Source: Mesonia mobilis DSM 19841 (GTDB taxonomy: Bacteria; Bacteroidota; Bacteroidia; Flavobacteriales; Flavobacteriaceae). From it: a DNA stretch of 64,000 nt. Below the pieces are notes generated by a model. It saw nothing but the letters and a program-made list of their open reading frames with translations, was not told where the DNA came from and searched no databases. Below are positions 1-8,506 of this stretch, piece after piece. Made by a program: the position numbers and the translations under genes. The DNA is taken from contig NZ_AUHX01000006.1 of the NCBI RefSeq assembly GCF_000423405.1, positions 62,001 to 126,000 of the forward strand. Reading direction: 5' to 3'. Within the stretch, counting starts at the first letter, position 1, and each line of letters starts with the position of its first letter.

Positions 1-2
1 TG

Positions 3-104
3 CGAGTAGGTTATAGCACGGCGAGTCATTTTATCGCAGCTTTTAAAAAGAACTTTGGCACCACACCGAAAAAGTATATTCTGTCGTTACCCATTTCAAA
101 TTAA
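3..104 (+). CDS. AraC-family transcriptional regulator, C-terminal end (partial)
   Basis: The first 33 codons are the last part of an AraC-type DNA-binding domain. The reading frame gives VGYSTASHFIAAFKKNFGTT followed by PKKY, the signature of the second helix-turn-helix in AraC/XylS proteins, and ends with TAA at 102-104. The rest of the gene lies before the window, so its effector cannot be told. Next comes a ThuA-like gene 3 nt downstream and then hemH; in related genomes AraC regulators often sit beside hem genes, so control of haem genes is possible but is inference. Confidence 0.85.
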   Translation, partial: RVGYSTASHFIAAFKKNFGTTPKKYILSLPISN

Positions 105-107
105 TTC

Positions 108-827
108 ATGATGATGCGGTTTTTCTTATTCATAGTGAGTTGTTTTGTTTTCGGGATTTGCCAAGCTCAAGATGCAATATTGGTTTTTCATAAAACCGAA
201 GGCTTTCATCACGAATCGATCGAGGCCGGTCGTGCGTTTTTTCAGCAATTAGGAAAAGACAATAATTTTGAAGTGGTCACAAGTGAAGATGCTTCAATTT
301 TCAATAAGAAAGAACTAAAGGCTTTTAAATTGGTTGTTTTTTTGAATACCACAGGAAATATTCTTAACCGAAAACAAGAAAAAGCTTTTGAAAAATTTAT
401 AGCTAAAGGCGGAAGTTTTCTAGGAGTTCATTCTGCAGCAGACACAGAATATGATTGGGAATGGTATGGACAATTAGTTGGCGCTTATTTTGTAAGTCAT
501 CCGCAAGTTTGCGAAGCAGAAATTCAACTTAAAAAATCTTCTCACAAAACTGTTGAACACCTTCCGGAAGTTTGGAGACGAACCGACGAGTGGTATAATT
601 ATAAGTTTGTAAATCCCGATATCGAAGTTTTACTAAATTTAGATGAAACCACTTACGAAGGTGGCGAGAACGGAAAATATCATCCCGTTGCTTGGTATCA
701 AGAATTAGAAAATAATAATGTTGCCATTTATACCGGTGGCGGTCATACCCAAGAAGCTTACCAAGAATCTCATTTTAAAACCCATCTTTTACAATGCGTT
801 TTATGGGGACTTTCGAGAAATAAATAA
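108..827 (+). CDS. ThuA-like domain secreted protein
   Basis: This 239-aa protein has a signal peptide (about residues 1-20, cutting after CQA) followed by one ThuA-like, class-I glutamine-amidotransferase-fold domain. Family marks are the early VFHKTEGFHHESI segment, GVHSAADTEYDW in the middle and YTGGGHTQEAY near the end. ThuA proteins are linked to trehalose or other sugar use, and many Bacteroidetes members are secreted, but no reaction is established for this type. The start is one of three consecutive ATG codons. It stands 3 nt after the AraC gene and has no obvious link to the hem genes that follow. Confidence 0.8.
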   Translation: MMMRFFLFIVSCFVFGICQAQDAILVFHKTEGFHHESIEAGRAFFQQLGKDNNFEVVTSEDASIFNKKELKAFKLVVFLNTTGNILNRKQEKAFEKFIAKGGSFLGVHSAADTEYDWEWYGQLVGAYFVSHPQVCEAEIQLKKSSHKTVEHLPEVWRRTDEWYNYKFVNPDIEVLLNLDETTYEGGENGKYHPVAWYQELENNNVAIYTGGGHTQEAYQESHFKTHLLQCVLWGLSRNK

Positions 828-865
828 AATTGATGAAGCTTTAATTCAAGAGAAATTTATAGTTG

Positions 866-873
866 TATTTTTG
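866..873 (+). promoter_or_regulatory. -7 promoter box for hemH
   Basis: TATTTTTG fits the Bacteroidetes -7 consensus TAnnTTTG. It lies 21 nt before the hemH ATG, predicting a leader of roughly 15 nt. I do not see a clear TTTG -33 element at the right distance. Confidence 0.55.
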
Positions 874-894
874 TAATCAGGAAAAAGAAAAAAT

Positions 895-1932
895 ATGAGT
901 AAAGGAGTTTTACTGGTTAATTTAGGTTCACCTAAAAGTACCGATCCTAAAGACGTAAAAAAATACCTCGATCAGTTTTTAATGGATGAGCGCGTAATCG
1001 ACGTGCCTTATTTATTAAGAGCTTTTATTGTAAAAGGAATTGTCTTGAACACAAGACCTAAAAAATCTGCTGAAGCTTACCAGCGTATTTGGTGGGACGA
1101 AGGTTCACCGTTAATTGTACTTTCAGAACGTTTGCAAGAGAAAGTAGATAGTTATACCGGCGTGCCCATTGCTTTGGCCATGCGTTATGGCGAGCCTTCT
1201 ATTAAACAAGGTTTGCAAGAATTGGTCGATAAAGGTGTAGATGAAGTTTTGTTAATGCCGTTGTATCCGCAATTTGCGATGGCTACCACAGAAACCATTT
1301 TGGTGTTAGCAGAAGAATTGCAAAAAGAGTTTTTTCCGCAGATAAAATTTACCACCGTTCCGCCGTTTTACAATCATCCCGATTATATTAATGTACTTTC
1401 CAGAAGTATTGCAGAAAAGTTGGAAGGCGTAGATTACGAACATTTATTATTTAGTTATCACGGCGTTCCTGAGCGACATATTAAAAAGAGCGATGTCACC
1501 AATTCGCACTGTAAGATCGATGGTTCTTGTTGCAACACGCCATCACCGGCGCATCAATTTTGTTACCGTCATCAATGTTTAGAAACGACCAAGCAAGTAG
1601 CAAAAACCCTTCAGCTTAAAGAAGGAACGTTTAGCACTTCGTTTCAGTCTCGATTAGGTTTCGACCCGTGGTTAAAACCATACACCGACAGAACGATTGA
1701 GAATTTCGGTTTAAACGGAATGAAAAAAATGGCCATTGTTTCTCCTGCTTTTGTTTCAGATTGTTTAGAAACTCTAGAAGAATTAGGAATGGAAGGAAAA
1801 GAGATTTTTGAAGAAAATGGCGGAGAAGAATTTACACTTATTCCGTGTTTAAACGATCGTGAAGATTGGGTGAAAACCCTAAGTCGTTGGATTGACGAGT
1901 GGGCAATGCAACCAGAAACGCAAAACGCTTAA
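895..1932 (+). CDS. hemH: Ferrochelatase
   Basis: Ferrochelatase inserts Fe(II) into protoporphyrin IX, the last step of protohaem synthesis. The 345-aa length is normal for the family. The catalytic-site motif LFSYHGVPERH places the metal-insertion histidine at H189. A run of five cysteines (C206, C212, C213, C223, C228) follows directly in the NSHCKIDGSCC to YRHQC stretch; some bacterial ferrochelatases carry an internal cysteine set binding [2Fe-2S], and this could be such a site (inference). The stop codon overlaps the next ATG by one base (TAATG), so the MATE gene is probably translationally coupled. hemJ lies 2 kb downstream, making this a late haem-synthesis segment. Confidence 0.96.
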   Translation: MSKGVLLVNLGSPKSTDPKDVKKYLDQFLMDERVIDVPYLLRAFIVKGIVLNTRPKKSAEAYQRIWWDEGSPLIVLSERLQEKVDSYTGVPIALAMRYGEPSIKQGLQELVDKGVDEVLLMPLYPQFAMATTETILVLAEELQKEFFPQIKFTTVPPFYNHPDYINVLSRSIAEKLEGVDYEHLLFSYHGVPERHIKKSDVTNSHCKIDGSCCNTPSPAHQFCYRHQCLETTKQVAKTLQLKEGTFSTSFQSRLGFDPWLKPYTDRTIENFGLNGMKKMAIVSPAFVSDCLETLEELGMEGKEIFEENGGEEFTLIPCLNDREDWVKTLSRWIDEWAMQPETQNA

Positions 1933-3311
1933 TGCCAAAAGTAGACTCGGCCGCTTTAGGCAAAGAATCGATAAGTAAGTTATTAGTAAAACAATCGGCA
2001 CCGGCTTCAATTGGTATTCTGGTAATGTCGTTGAACATTGTTGTCGATACTATTTTTGTAGGAAACTGGATCGGCTCTACTGCTATCGCAGCGATTAATG
2101 TGGTTTTACCGATCTCATTTTTTATCGCCGCTTTAGGGATGGCTATTGGGATCGGAGGTTCTTCGATGATCTCTAGAGCTTTGGGTGCCAATGACAAAGA
2201 AAAGGCACTCAAAACCTTTGGGAACCAAATTACGCTTACCATTTTATTAACCACTGTTTTTGTGGCCGGAGGATTGTTTTTTGCGAACGATTTAATTCCT
2301 GCGTTTGGAGGTAAAGGTGAAATTTTTGAACCCGCCAAAATCTATTATCGTATTGTCTTGTATGGAGTTCCTGTTCTCGCATTAAATATGCTAGGGAATA
2401 ATGTCGTGCGAGCAGAAGGCAAACCCAATTTTGCGATGATCGCGATGATTATCCCTTCCGTAGGAAATTTAATTGCCGATTATGTCTTGATCAATATTTT
2501 TGACTTAGGAATGGCGGGCGCCGCTTGGGCAACTACAGGATCTTATTTGGTTTGTTTTCTCTATATATTTTGGTTTTTCTTATCGAAAAATTCTGAGTTA
2601 AAAATAGTTCCGCATCACTTCGGTTTAAATCTAACGATTTTAAAAGAAATTGGCGCGTTAGGCTTTGTAACCTTAGCCAGACAGGCGGTCGTTAGCGTTA
2701 CCTATTTATTAATGAATAATATTCTTTTTAAACTAGGTGGCGAATCTTCGGTAGCCGTTTACGCGATTATTGGCAGAATGCTCATATTTGCATTGTTCCC
2801 GGTATTGGGGGTGACGCAAGGCTTTTTGCCGATCGCAGGTTATAATTATGGCGCAGAACAACCACATCGTGTTCGAGAAAGCATTAATAAGGCAATTTTG
2901 TATGCAAGTATTTTAGCTTTAGTGGTGTTTTCGTTAATTATGATTTTTCCGAAGGAAATTGTTTCGGTATTCACAAAAGATCAACACATTTTAGAAGAAA
3001 CACCAAATGCCATGCGTTGGGTTTTTGCGGCCATTCCGATCATTGCTTTACAGTTAATCGGTTCAGCGTATTTTCAGGCAATTGGTAAAGCGGTACCGGC
3101 ACTTTTACTTACGTTAACCAGACAAGGTTTTTTCTTTATTCCGTTAATATTAATTCTTCCGAAGTATTTTGGAGAATTAGGAGTTTGGATCTCTTTTCCG
3201 TTGGCCGATGTGATCTCTACGATCGTTACAGGTTTCTTTCTAAATCGAGAAATTAGAATTCATTTAAAGCCGAAGGAAATGGAAGAAGTAGCAAGCTCAC
3301 AAAAACTTTAA
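1932..3311 (+). CDS. MATE-family efflux transporter
   Basis: This 459-aa integral membrane protein has about 12 hydrophobic segments arranged as two similar halves, typical of MATE (multidrug and toxin extrusion) carriers that exchange Na+ or H+ for an organic cation. Family cues are SAPASIGILVMSLNIVVDTI at the N-terminus, the GIGGSSMISRALGAND loop, and GVTQGFLPIAGYNYGA in the second half. I chose the ATG at 1932, which overlaps the hemH stop; an in-frame GTG at 1899 would lie inside hemH and add 11 unlikely residues. Its position directly behind hemH hints at export of a porphyrin or related compound, but that is guesswork. Confidence 0.93.
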   Translation: MPKVDSAALGKESISKLLVKQSAPASIGILVMSLNIVVDTIFVGNWIGSTAIAAINVVLPISFFIAALGMAIGIGGSSMISRALGANDKEKALKTFGNQITLTILLTTVFVAGGLFFANDLIPAFGGKGEIFEPAKIYYRIVLYGVPVLALNMLGNNVVRAEGKPNFAMIAMIIPSVGNLIADYVLINIFDLGMAGAAWATTGSYLVCFLYIFWFFLSKNSELKIVPHHFGLNLTILKEIGALGFVTLARQAVVSVTYLLMNNILFKLGGESSVAVYAIIGRMLIFALFPVLGVTQGFLPIAGYNYGAEQPHRVRESINKAILYASILALVVFSLIMIFPKEIVSVFTKDQHILEETPNAMRWVFAAIPIIALQLIGSAYFQAIGKAVPALLLTLTRQGFFFIPLILILPKYFGELGVWISFPLADVISTIVTGFFLNREIRIHLKPKEMEEVASSQKL

Positions 3312-3322
3312 AGCTTAATCTT

Positions 3323-3330
3323 TATATTTG
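3323..3330 (+). promoter_or_regulatory. -7 promoter box for the toxin-antitoxin pair
   Basis: TATATTTG matches TAnnTTTG and lies 15 nt before the antitoxin ATG at 3346, just after the MATE stop codon. It gives the pair its own promoter, as expected for an autoregulated addiction module. Confidence 0.5.
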
Positions 3331-3345
3331 TAAAAACGGGTGGTT

Positions 3346-3630
3346 ATGAATGAAGAAAAATTAAATGCTTTCAAAATTGAACTTTTACTAGCACTAATTG
3401 ATTGTAATGATGTAGAAAAGCTAAATAGGATAAAAGCTATATTGAATAAAAAACATTTTTCAGTTCGTGAAGAAACAAGTCAATATGCAGCAAAAAAGAA
3501 CGAAGAAGTAGTTCCTCAAAATTTTTATGATGAGCTGGAAAAAGATTTTGAACTTTATCAAAAAGGAAAATTAGAAGCAAAATCTTGGGATGAGGTCAAA
3601 CAAGGATTAAAAGAAAAATATGACTTTTAG
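3346..3630 (+). CDS. Antitoxin-like addiction module protein
   Basis: This 94-aa charged protein resembles Bacteroidetes antitoxins that pair with RelE/ParE toxins. It has an N-terminal helical part (LLALIDCNDVEKLNRIKAIL), a variable linker, and the C-terminal pattern FYDELEKDFELYQKGKLEAKSWDEVKQGLK, the usual toxin-wrapping tail of this type. I prefer the ATG at 3346 over an in-frame GTG at 3340, which lies too near the -7 box. The toxin frame starts at 3620, overlapping this gene's end by 11 nt, the standard antitoxin-first arrangement. Since the toxin is interrupted, this may be an orphan antitoxin that could still neutralise a related toxin elsewhere. Confidence 0.72.
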   Translation: MNEEKLNAFKIELLLALIDCNDVEKLNRIKAILNKKHFSVREETSQYAAKKNEEVVPQNFYDELEKDFELYQKGKLEAKSWDEVKQGLKEKYDF

Positions 3631-3910
3631 TTTGAACTTACTGTCGAGGGCCGAATTTGAAATTTCTAATGCAGCTTTATGGTATAAATTTAAAGAAGAA
3701 AAACTTTAAGTTAAATTTTTAAATGATTTACAGGAAATCTTAAACCGAATTGCACAAAACCCTTTTCAGTTTCAATTAAACAATCGAAAATTTAGACAGG
3801 CAAAGTTTACAAAATTTCCCTTCATAGTTATTTATAAAGTTATAGATGAAAACTTTATATTGATTTTTTCTATTTTTAACACCCATCAAAATCCTTCAAA
3901 GAAATCCTAA
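3620..3910 (+). pseudogene. RelE/ParE-family toxin, interrupted by an in-frame stop
   Basis: From the ATG at 3620 one frame runs 97 codons to a TAA at 3908-3910 with a single internal TAA at 3707-3709 (codon 30). Reading through the stop gives a complete RelE/ParE-like fold of 96 residues: an N-terminal RAEFEISNAALWYKFKEEKL, then VKFLNDLQEILNRIAQNPFQ, and the C-terminal FPFIVIYKVIDENFILIFSI ending NTHQNPSKK. The stop falls where most relatives have a glycine in a GLG-type turn. No frameshift is seen, so the damage looks recent, or it could be a sequencing error. A truncated 29-aa product would lack the whole beta-sheet active region. hemJ begins one base after its end. Confidence 0.78.
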
Positions 3911-4459
3911 ATGGAATATTATAACTACCTTAAATCGCTTCACTTAATTTTTGTAATAACCTGGTTCGCCGGTTTGTTTTACATTCCGCGTTTATTTGTT
4001 TACCAGATCGAAGCTTCGCAAAAACCATCGCCCGATAAAGAAATTTTAGGTGAACAATTAAAACTCATGGCAAAGCGATTATGGTTTATTATTACGTGGC
4101 CTTCCGCAGTTTTAGCGACTATTTTTGCCGTTTTACTATTAATTGCACAGCCGGTTTGGTTGCAACAAGGTTGGATGCACGTAAAACTTACGTTTGTAGT
4201 GTTGCTGTTTGCCTACCATTTTAAAACGCATCATATTTTTAAGCAGTTGCAAAACGACATGGTAAAATGGACGTCTAGCCAAATGCGATTATGGAATGAA
4301 GGTTCTACGCTTATTCTCTTTTCCGTAGTATTTTTAGTAATTTTAAAAAATTCTATCAATTGGATTTTTGGGGTTGTTGGCATTTTTGTTTTGGCGATTA
4401 TGCTAATGTTAGGTTTCAAAATTTATAAACGTTATCGTACGCGCAAGAAAGAAGAATAA
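3911..4459 (+). CDS. hemJ: HemJ-type protoporphyrinogen IX oxidase (CopD/UPF0093 family)
   Basis: This 182-aa membrane protein has four to five hydrophobic helices and the HemJ signature near its N-terminus: SLHLIFVITWFAGLFYIPRL. H11 corresponds to the histidine proposed as a haem ligand in HemJ proteins. HemJ oxidises protoporphyrinogen IX to protoporphyrin IX, the substrate of ferrochelatase, so its placement near hemH fits. The older name CopD-like comes from fold similarity only. The C-terminus after the last helix is short and basic (KRYRTRKKEE), expected to face the cytoplasm. It starts directly after the broken toxin, suggesting the toxin-antitoxin pair was inserted between the hem genes. 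Confidence 0.85.
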   Translation: MEYYNYLKSLHLIFVITWFAGLFYIPRLFVYQIEASQKPSPDKEILGEQLKLMAKRLWFIITWPSAVLATIFAVLLLIAQPVWLQQGWMHVKLTFVVLLFAYHFKTHHIFKQLQNDMVKWTSSQMRLWNEGSTLILFSVVFLVILKNSINWIFGVVGIFVLAIMLMLGFKIYKRYRTRKKEE

Positions 4460-4522
4460 TTTGGCGTTGATTTTGAAGAGCTTTAGAAAATTGATGAGGT
4501 AGAATTAGATTAAAAATTGGCT

Positions 4523-5986
4523 ATGAAGTTTTTTAAACGCTCTTTACGAACCCGTATTTTTTTCAGTATGATTTTTCTGGTTTTGGGAGCATCAATTCTC
4601 ATTGCCGGCGTTACCATAATTCAGTATAAGGACGAAGCTAAAGCTTATCAAAAAGATAAACTCAAGCGTAAAGAAGCTTCAATACGAGCTAGCATTAACT
4701 ACGAAATTAAATACACGACTTATCCGGTAAATACGAAATATATTCCGTTAATCTTTAAAGAAAAGATCTACGAGTTACAAAATATTCACGGAACCGAAAT
4801 TAATATTTACGATCTAGACGGGAAGCTTTTAAAATCTTCAAAAGCTACATTTTTTAGAGACAGTTTAAGTACAAAAATGCCTGCGGAAGCTTTAAAAGGT
4901 CTAAAAAGTTCTCAGAGTAACCGATTTGTACAATATCATTTTGGAGGCGAAGGCGAAGATTATCAATCGTCTTACAGCTATATTACCGACCAATATTTTA
5001 AACCATTAGCAATTTTAAATTTACCAAAAATTGAAGACGATGGTTTTGTCGATACGCAGTTAAAAAGTTTTTTGTCGATACTAGCACAAGTTTATATTGT
5101 GATGATCGTTGCGGCAATATTATTGTCGTATTTCTTATCTAAATATATCACTTCATCTTTAAAGGCGGTCAGTGAAAAAATTCATGCGACTCGCTTAGAC
5201 CGCAAGAATAAAAAAATTAAACTCAAAGACGCTTCAGAAGAAATTCGATCGCTGGTAAAAGCTTATAACTCGATGATCGATGAGTTAGAAGAAAGTGCCG
5301 TAAAATTAGCGCGAAGTGAACGAGAACAAGCCTGGCGAGAAATGGCTAAACAAGTTGCGCACGAAATCAAGAATCCGTTAACGCCAATGCGACTCAGCGT
5401 GCAAAGTTTTGAGCGTCGATTTGATCCTGAAGATCCCGATAGTAAAGAAAAACTTCGTGAATATAGTTCGACGTTAATTCAGCAAATCGATACGATGAGT
5501 TCGATCGCATCCGCTTTTTCAAACTTTGCTAAAATGCCTGCGCAGCAAAACGAAGAACTCAACGTTCCTAAAATCGTAAAACTGGGATTAGATATTTTCA
5601 ATGAACCTTATATTTATTTTGAAACTGAAGCCGAAGAGATCTTAGCCAAATTTGACCGTACTCAGCTAATTCGGGTAGTCACTAATTTGGTAAAAAATGC
5701 CATTCAGGCTTCCGAAGAAAAAGAAAATCCGAAGATTGAAGTTAAAGTAAAAACCGACGAAAAAGATGTGATTATCTTGGTGAAAGATAATGGCCACGGA
5801 ATTTCAGAAGAAAATAAACCTAAAATTTTCGAACCCAAGTTTACCACCAAATCTAGCGGAATGGGACTTGGACTCGGAATCATAAAAACTATTATTGAAG
5901 CCTACCAAGGAAGTATAAATTTTACTTCAGAAGAAGGAGAAGGCACGACTTTTATTGTTAAATTTCCAAAAATAATCAAACCATGA
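4523..5986 (+). CDS. Sensor histidine kinase, NtrY-like
   Basis: This 487-aa kinase has a first membrane helix at about residues 12-32, a periplasmic sensor of about 150 residues, a second helix near 180-205, a HAMP linker, and a HisKA domain with WREMAKQVAHEIKNPLTPMR, where H280 is the phosphorylation site. The ATPase part shows the N box (NLVKNAIQAS, about 389), G1 (DNGHGIS, about 422) and G2 (GMGLGLGI, about 446). The H-box wording is that of NtrY/AtoS-like kinases. I start at the ATG at 4523 rather than the TTG six bases earlier. No response regulator is adjacent, so the partner is unknown. Its last four bases overlap the enoyl-CoA hydratase start (ATGA), implying coupled translation. Confidence 0.9.
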   Translation: MKFFKRSLRTRIFFSMIFLVLGASILIAGVTIIQYKDEAKAYQKDKLKRKEASIRASINYEIKYTTYPVNTKYIPLIFKEKIYELQNIHGTEINIYDLDGKLLKSSKATFFRDSLSTKMPAEALKGLKSSQSNRFVQYHFGGEGEDYQSSYSYITDQYFKPLAILNLPKIEDDGFVDTQLKSFLSILAQVYIVMIVAAILLSYFLSKYITSSLKAVSEKIHATRLDRKNKKIKLKDASEEIRSLVKAYNSMIDELEESAVKLARSEREQAWREMAKQVAHEIKNPLTPMRLSVQSFERRFDPEDPDSKEKLREYSSTLIQQIDTMSSIASAFSNFAKMPAQQNEELNVPKIVKLGLDIFNEPYIYFETEAEEILAKFDRTQLIRVVTNLVKNAIQASEEKENPKIEVKVKTDEKDVIILVKDNGHGISEENKPKIFEPKFTTKSSGMGLGLGIIKTIIEAYQGSINFTSEEGEGTTFIVKFPKIIKP

Positions 5987-6765
5987 GTTATCAAAATATT
6001 TTAGTTGAAACCGAAAATTACATTACAACGCTAACCATTAATCGCCCTAAAAAGTTAAACGCTTTAAATCGTGAAACTTTAGCTGAAATTCACAATGCTT
6101 TTGTAGGGTTAGAAAGCGATGAAGAGACTAAAGTGATCATTATTACAGGAAGCGGAGAAAAAGCTTTTGTTGCCGGTGCAGATATTTCAGAATTTGCAAA
6201 TTATTCTGTAGCAGAAGGTAAAGACCTAGCGGCTCGCGGTCATCAAGAAGTGTTCGATTTTATTGCCAATTTTAAAAAGCCGGTAATTGCAGCCGTTAAT
6301 GGTTTTGCATTAGGTGGCGGTTTAGAATTAGCGATGGCAGCCCATTTTAGAATTGCCAGTGAGAATGCAAAATTAGGCTTGCCAGAAACCTCTTTAGGAG
6401 TAATTCCCGGTTACGGCGGTACGCAACGTTTGCCTCAATTAGTAGGTAAAGGTCGCGCGATGGAAATGATTATGACGGCAGGAATGATCGATGCTAATCA
6501 AGCTCTACAATATAATTTAGTAAATCACGTAACGTCATTAGAAGATCTTATCGATTTAGCTGAAAAGCTTGCCGGAAAGATCATGAGAAACTCGATGGTA
6601 GCGATCGCTCAGGCGATTGAAGCGATCAACGCCAATTATGAAGATGGCGTAAACGGTTTTGAACAAGAAATAGAAGGCTTCGGAAAAAGTTTTGGGACCG
6701 AAGATTTTAAAGAAGGAACTTCAGCCTTTTTAGAAAAACGCAAAGCAGATTTTCCAGGAGAATAA
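5983..6765 (+). CDS. Enoyl-CoA hydratase/isomerase (crotonase family)
   Basis: This 260-aa protein is a standard crotonase. The oxyanion-hole segments GADISEFAN and NGFALGGGLELAMAAHF are present, as are the acidic catalytic positions in GLPETSLGVIPGYGGTQRLP. Such enzymes hydrate 2-enoyl-CoA to 3-hydroxyacyl-CoA in beta-oxidation; in Flavobacteriaceae this single-domain form is usually the general short-chain hydratase. It overlaps the kinase gene by 4 nt. A strong terminator follows at 6786. Substrate chain length cannot be judged from sequence. Confidence 0.9.
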   Translation: MSYQNILVETENYITTLTINRPKKLNALNRETLAEIHNAFVGLESDEETKVIIITGSGEKAFVAGADISEFANYSVAEGKDLAARGHQEVFDFIANFKKPVIAAVNGFALGGGLELAMAAHFRIASENAKLGLPETSLGVIPGYGGTQRLPQLVGKGRAMEMIMTAGMIDANQALQYNLVNHVTSLEDLIDLAEKLAGKIMRNSMVAIAQAIEAINANYEDGVNGFEQEIEGFGKSFGTEDFKEGTSAFLEKRKADFPGE

Positions 6766-6785
6766 TTCAGAATAAATTCATTTCT

Positions 6786-6819
6786 AAAAGTCGAAACTTA
6801 TTAAGTTTCGACTTTTTTT
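6786..6819 (+). terminator. Rho-independent terminator after the enoyl-CoA hydratase gene
   Basis: A perfect 14-bp stem (6786-6799 with 6803-6816) closes a 3-nt loop and runs into seven T residues. It ends the kinase/hydratase transcript. Confidence 0.85.
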
Positions 6820-6880
6820 ATGAAAAGTTATTAAATTTTTAACAAAAAATGTATATTGCTGCAAACAAAAAACTCTTTTT

Positions 6881-8464
6881 ATGAAATTAAAACTACTCTT
6901 AGCAGTAATGCTATGCTTTTGCGTGGCTGTTCAGGCACAAGTGAGCCCAATTCAAGTTACAAAAAGTAAAATTGAAAAAGATAAACGAAAAGATACCGAG
7001 TTAATGTTTACTGCAGACGATGGTAAAGGGGGCTTTATTTCAGCTAGGCTCTATCGCGCCGGACTTATGAAAATGCCTAAAGGCTATTATATCGAACATT
7101 ATGATGCAGCGTTAAACTTAGTAAGCGAATACGAATACGAAATTGACGATAGCAGTATCAAAAGCTTATTTGTTAAAGATGGGAAGTTAAATTTAATAGA
7201 ATATAAGCGTAACCGTGATACCAATAACAACGATTACAATTTACTTACTTCTTCTCTAGACAAACTTGATTTTAGTGGGGAAGGGCAAAACATTTTTTCT
7301 GTATCCAGAAAAGACGTTAAAAAACCATTTTTCTTTGCAGTAGGTTTTATTCCGATTGGTAATTTAGGTCAGGTAGATCACGATCCTACAGGAGAAGTTT
7401 ATCTTTCACAAAATAGAAATCATATTGCATTTAACTTCGATATTAAAGACGATAAAGAAGAAACGCACTTGGTAAAAGTTTTTGATAATGACTTGAACTT
7501 AGTTTTTGAAAATGAGTTTAAACAAGAAGGAGTAAAAGATAATTTATTTCATTACAATTCCATTACGATAGACGATAGCAACGGCGATGCTTATTTCTTA
7601 GGAAAATTATATGAAAGCAGAAAAATGAAGAAGAAAGGAAAGTCTAATTACGTTTATAAATTATACCAACTCAACGCCAACGGAACCAAAGAACTTTCTT
7701 TCGATACTGCAGAAAACTTTGTAGGCTCAATGGAGCTAATTAATGATGATGAAAATTTAGTTTGTGTTGGTTTTTATTCAGAAAAAAATGATTTCCGCTA
7801 TAAAGGAACCGTTTATTATAATGTCAATAAAGAAGATTTTAGTGTTGGTGCATCTTCTTTCAACCCATTTACCAAACAATTTATGGTTGATAAGTACGGA
7901 GAAAAAAGAGGTTCTCGTAAAGAGAAAAAAGGAAAAGAACTTTCTAATTTAAGATATAGAGGCTTACATATTGGTACAGATGGCGGAGTTTATTTTACTG
8001 CTGAAGAATATTATATAACCACCACCTATGGTTATAACGGTACTCAAAACACCGTTTACCATTACAACGATATTTTTGCTTGTAAAATTAATACATTAGG
8101 CAAGATGGAATGGGCTAGAAATATTAATAAAAGACAAACTACAGGAGGTAATGCGATCGATTATTTCTCTTATCTTTCTACCGTGAAAGATGGTAGAATG
8201 CTAATTTTACTCAACGGTTCAGATAAGGTGAAAAAAATGCGTGACGACCGTATTCGTTTTAACGATAAACGTGTGAAAAAATTAAGTCTTTACGTTGTTG
8301 AAATTTTACCGGGTGGAGAATTTAACTACGACCAAGTTATTAATAATGATGAATCTAAAGTAACCTATAAAGTTGCTGAAGGGGTAATTAGCGATAATTA
8401 TGATGCCGTAATTTTAGAAGGAAATAAAGGAAAGAAAAAGCGAGTAGTAAAACTTACTCTGTAA
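6881..8464 (+). CDS. Secreted protein of unknown function
   Basis: This 527-aa protein has a clear signal peptide (residues 1-19, ending VQAQ) and no further membrane segments. The body is rich in beta-strand-like repeats of the form YFLGKLYESR, FDNDLNLVFENEFK and LLNGSDKVKK, suggesting a beta-propeller or beta-rich repeat protein, and it is strongly lysine-rich. I do not recognise a named family. It is probably exported to the periplasm or cell surface. It stands alone between two terminators and so is likely monocistronic. Confidence 0.7.
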   Translation: MKLKLLLAVMLCFCVAVQAQVSPIQVTKSKIEKDKRKDTELMFTADDGKGGFISARLYRAGLMKMPKGYYIEHYDAALNLVSEYEYEIDDSSIKSLFVKDGKLNLIEYKRNRDTNNNDYNLLTSSLDKLDFSGEGQNIFSVSRKDVKKPFFFAVGFIPIGNLGQVDHDPTGEVYLSQNRNHIAFNFDIKDDKEETHLVKVFDNDLNLVFENEFKQEGVKDNLFHYNSITIDDSNGDAYFLGKLYESRKMKKKGKSNYVYKLYQLNANGTKELSFDTAENFVGSMELINDDENLVCVGFYSEKNDFRYKGTVYYNVNKEDFSVGASSFNPFTKQFMVDKYGEKRGSRKEKKGKELSNLRYRGLHIGTDGGVYFTAEEYYITTTYGYNGTQNTVYHYNDIFACKINTLGKMEWARNINKRQTTGGNAIDYFSYLSTVKDGRMLILLNGSDKVKKMRDDRIRFNDKRVKKLSLYVVEILPGGEFNYDQVINNDESKVTYKVAEGVISDNYDAVILEGNKGKKKRVVKLTL

Positions 8465-8480
8465 GGATTAAATCCTTTTT
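8463..8480 (+). terminator. Short hairpin terminator overlapping the stop codon
   Basis: AAGGAT and ATCCTT pair around a 3-nt loop starting inside the TAA stop of the preceding gene, followed by a run of T. It is short but well placed. Confidence 0.55.
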
Positions 8481-8506
8481 TTAGGAATAATTCCAAATAA
8501 TTATAT

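Noticed and set aside
1838-2338. Antisense reading frame of 166 codons over the MATE gene
   Set aside because: It is the shadow of the MATE and hemH frames, with no promoter and no family likeness.
3340-3345. GTG start of the antitoxin
   Set aside because: Only 9 nt after the -7 box; the ATG at 3346 is the better start.
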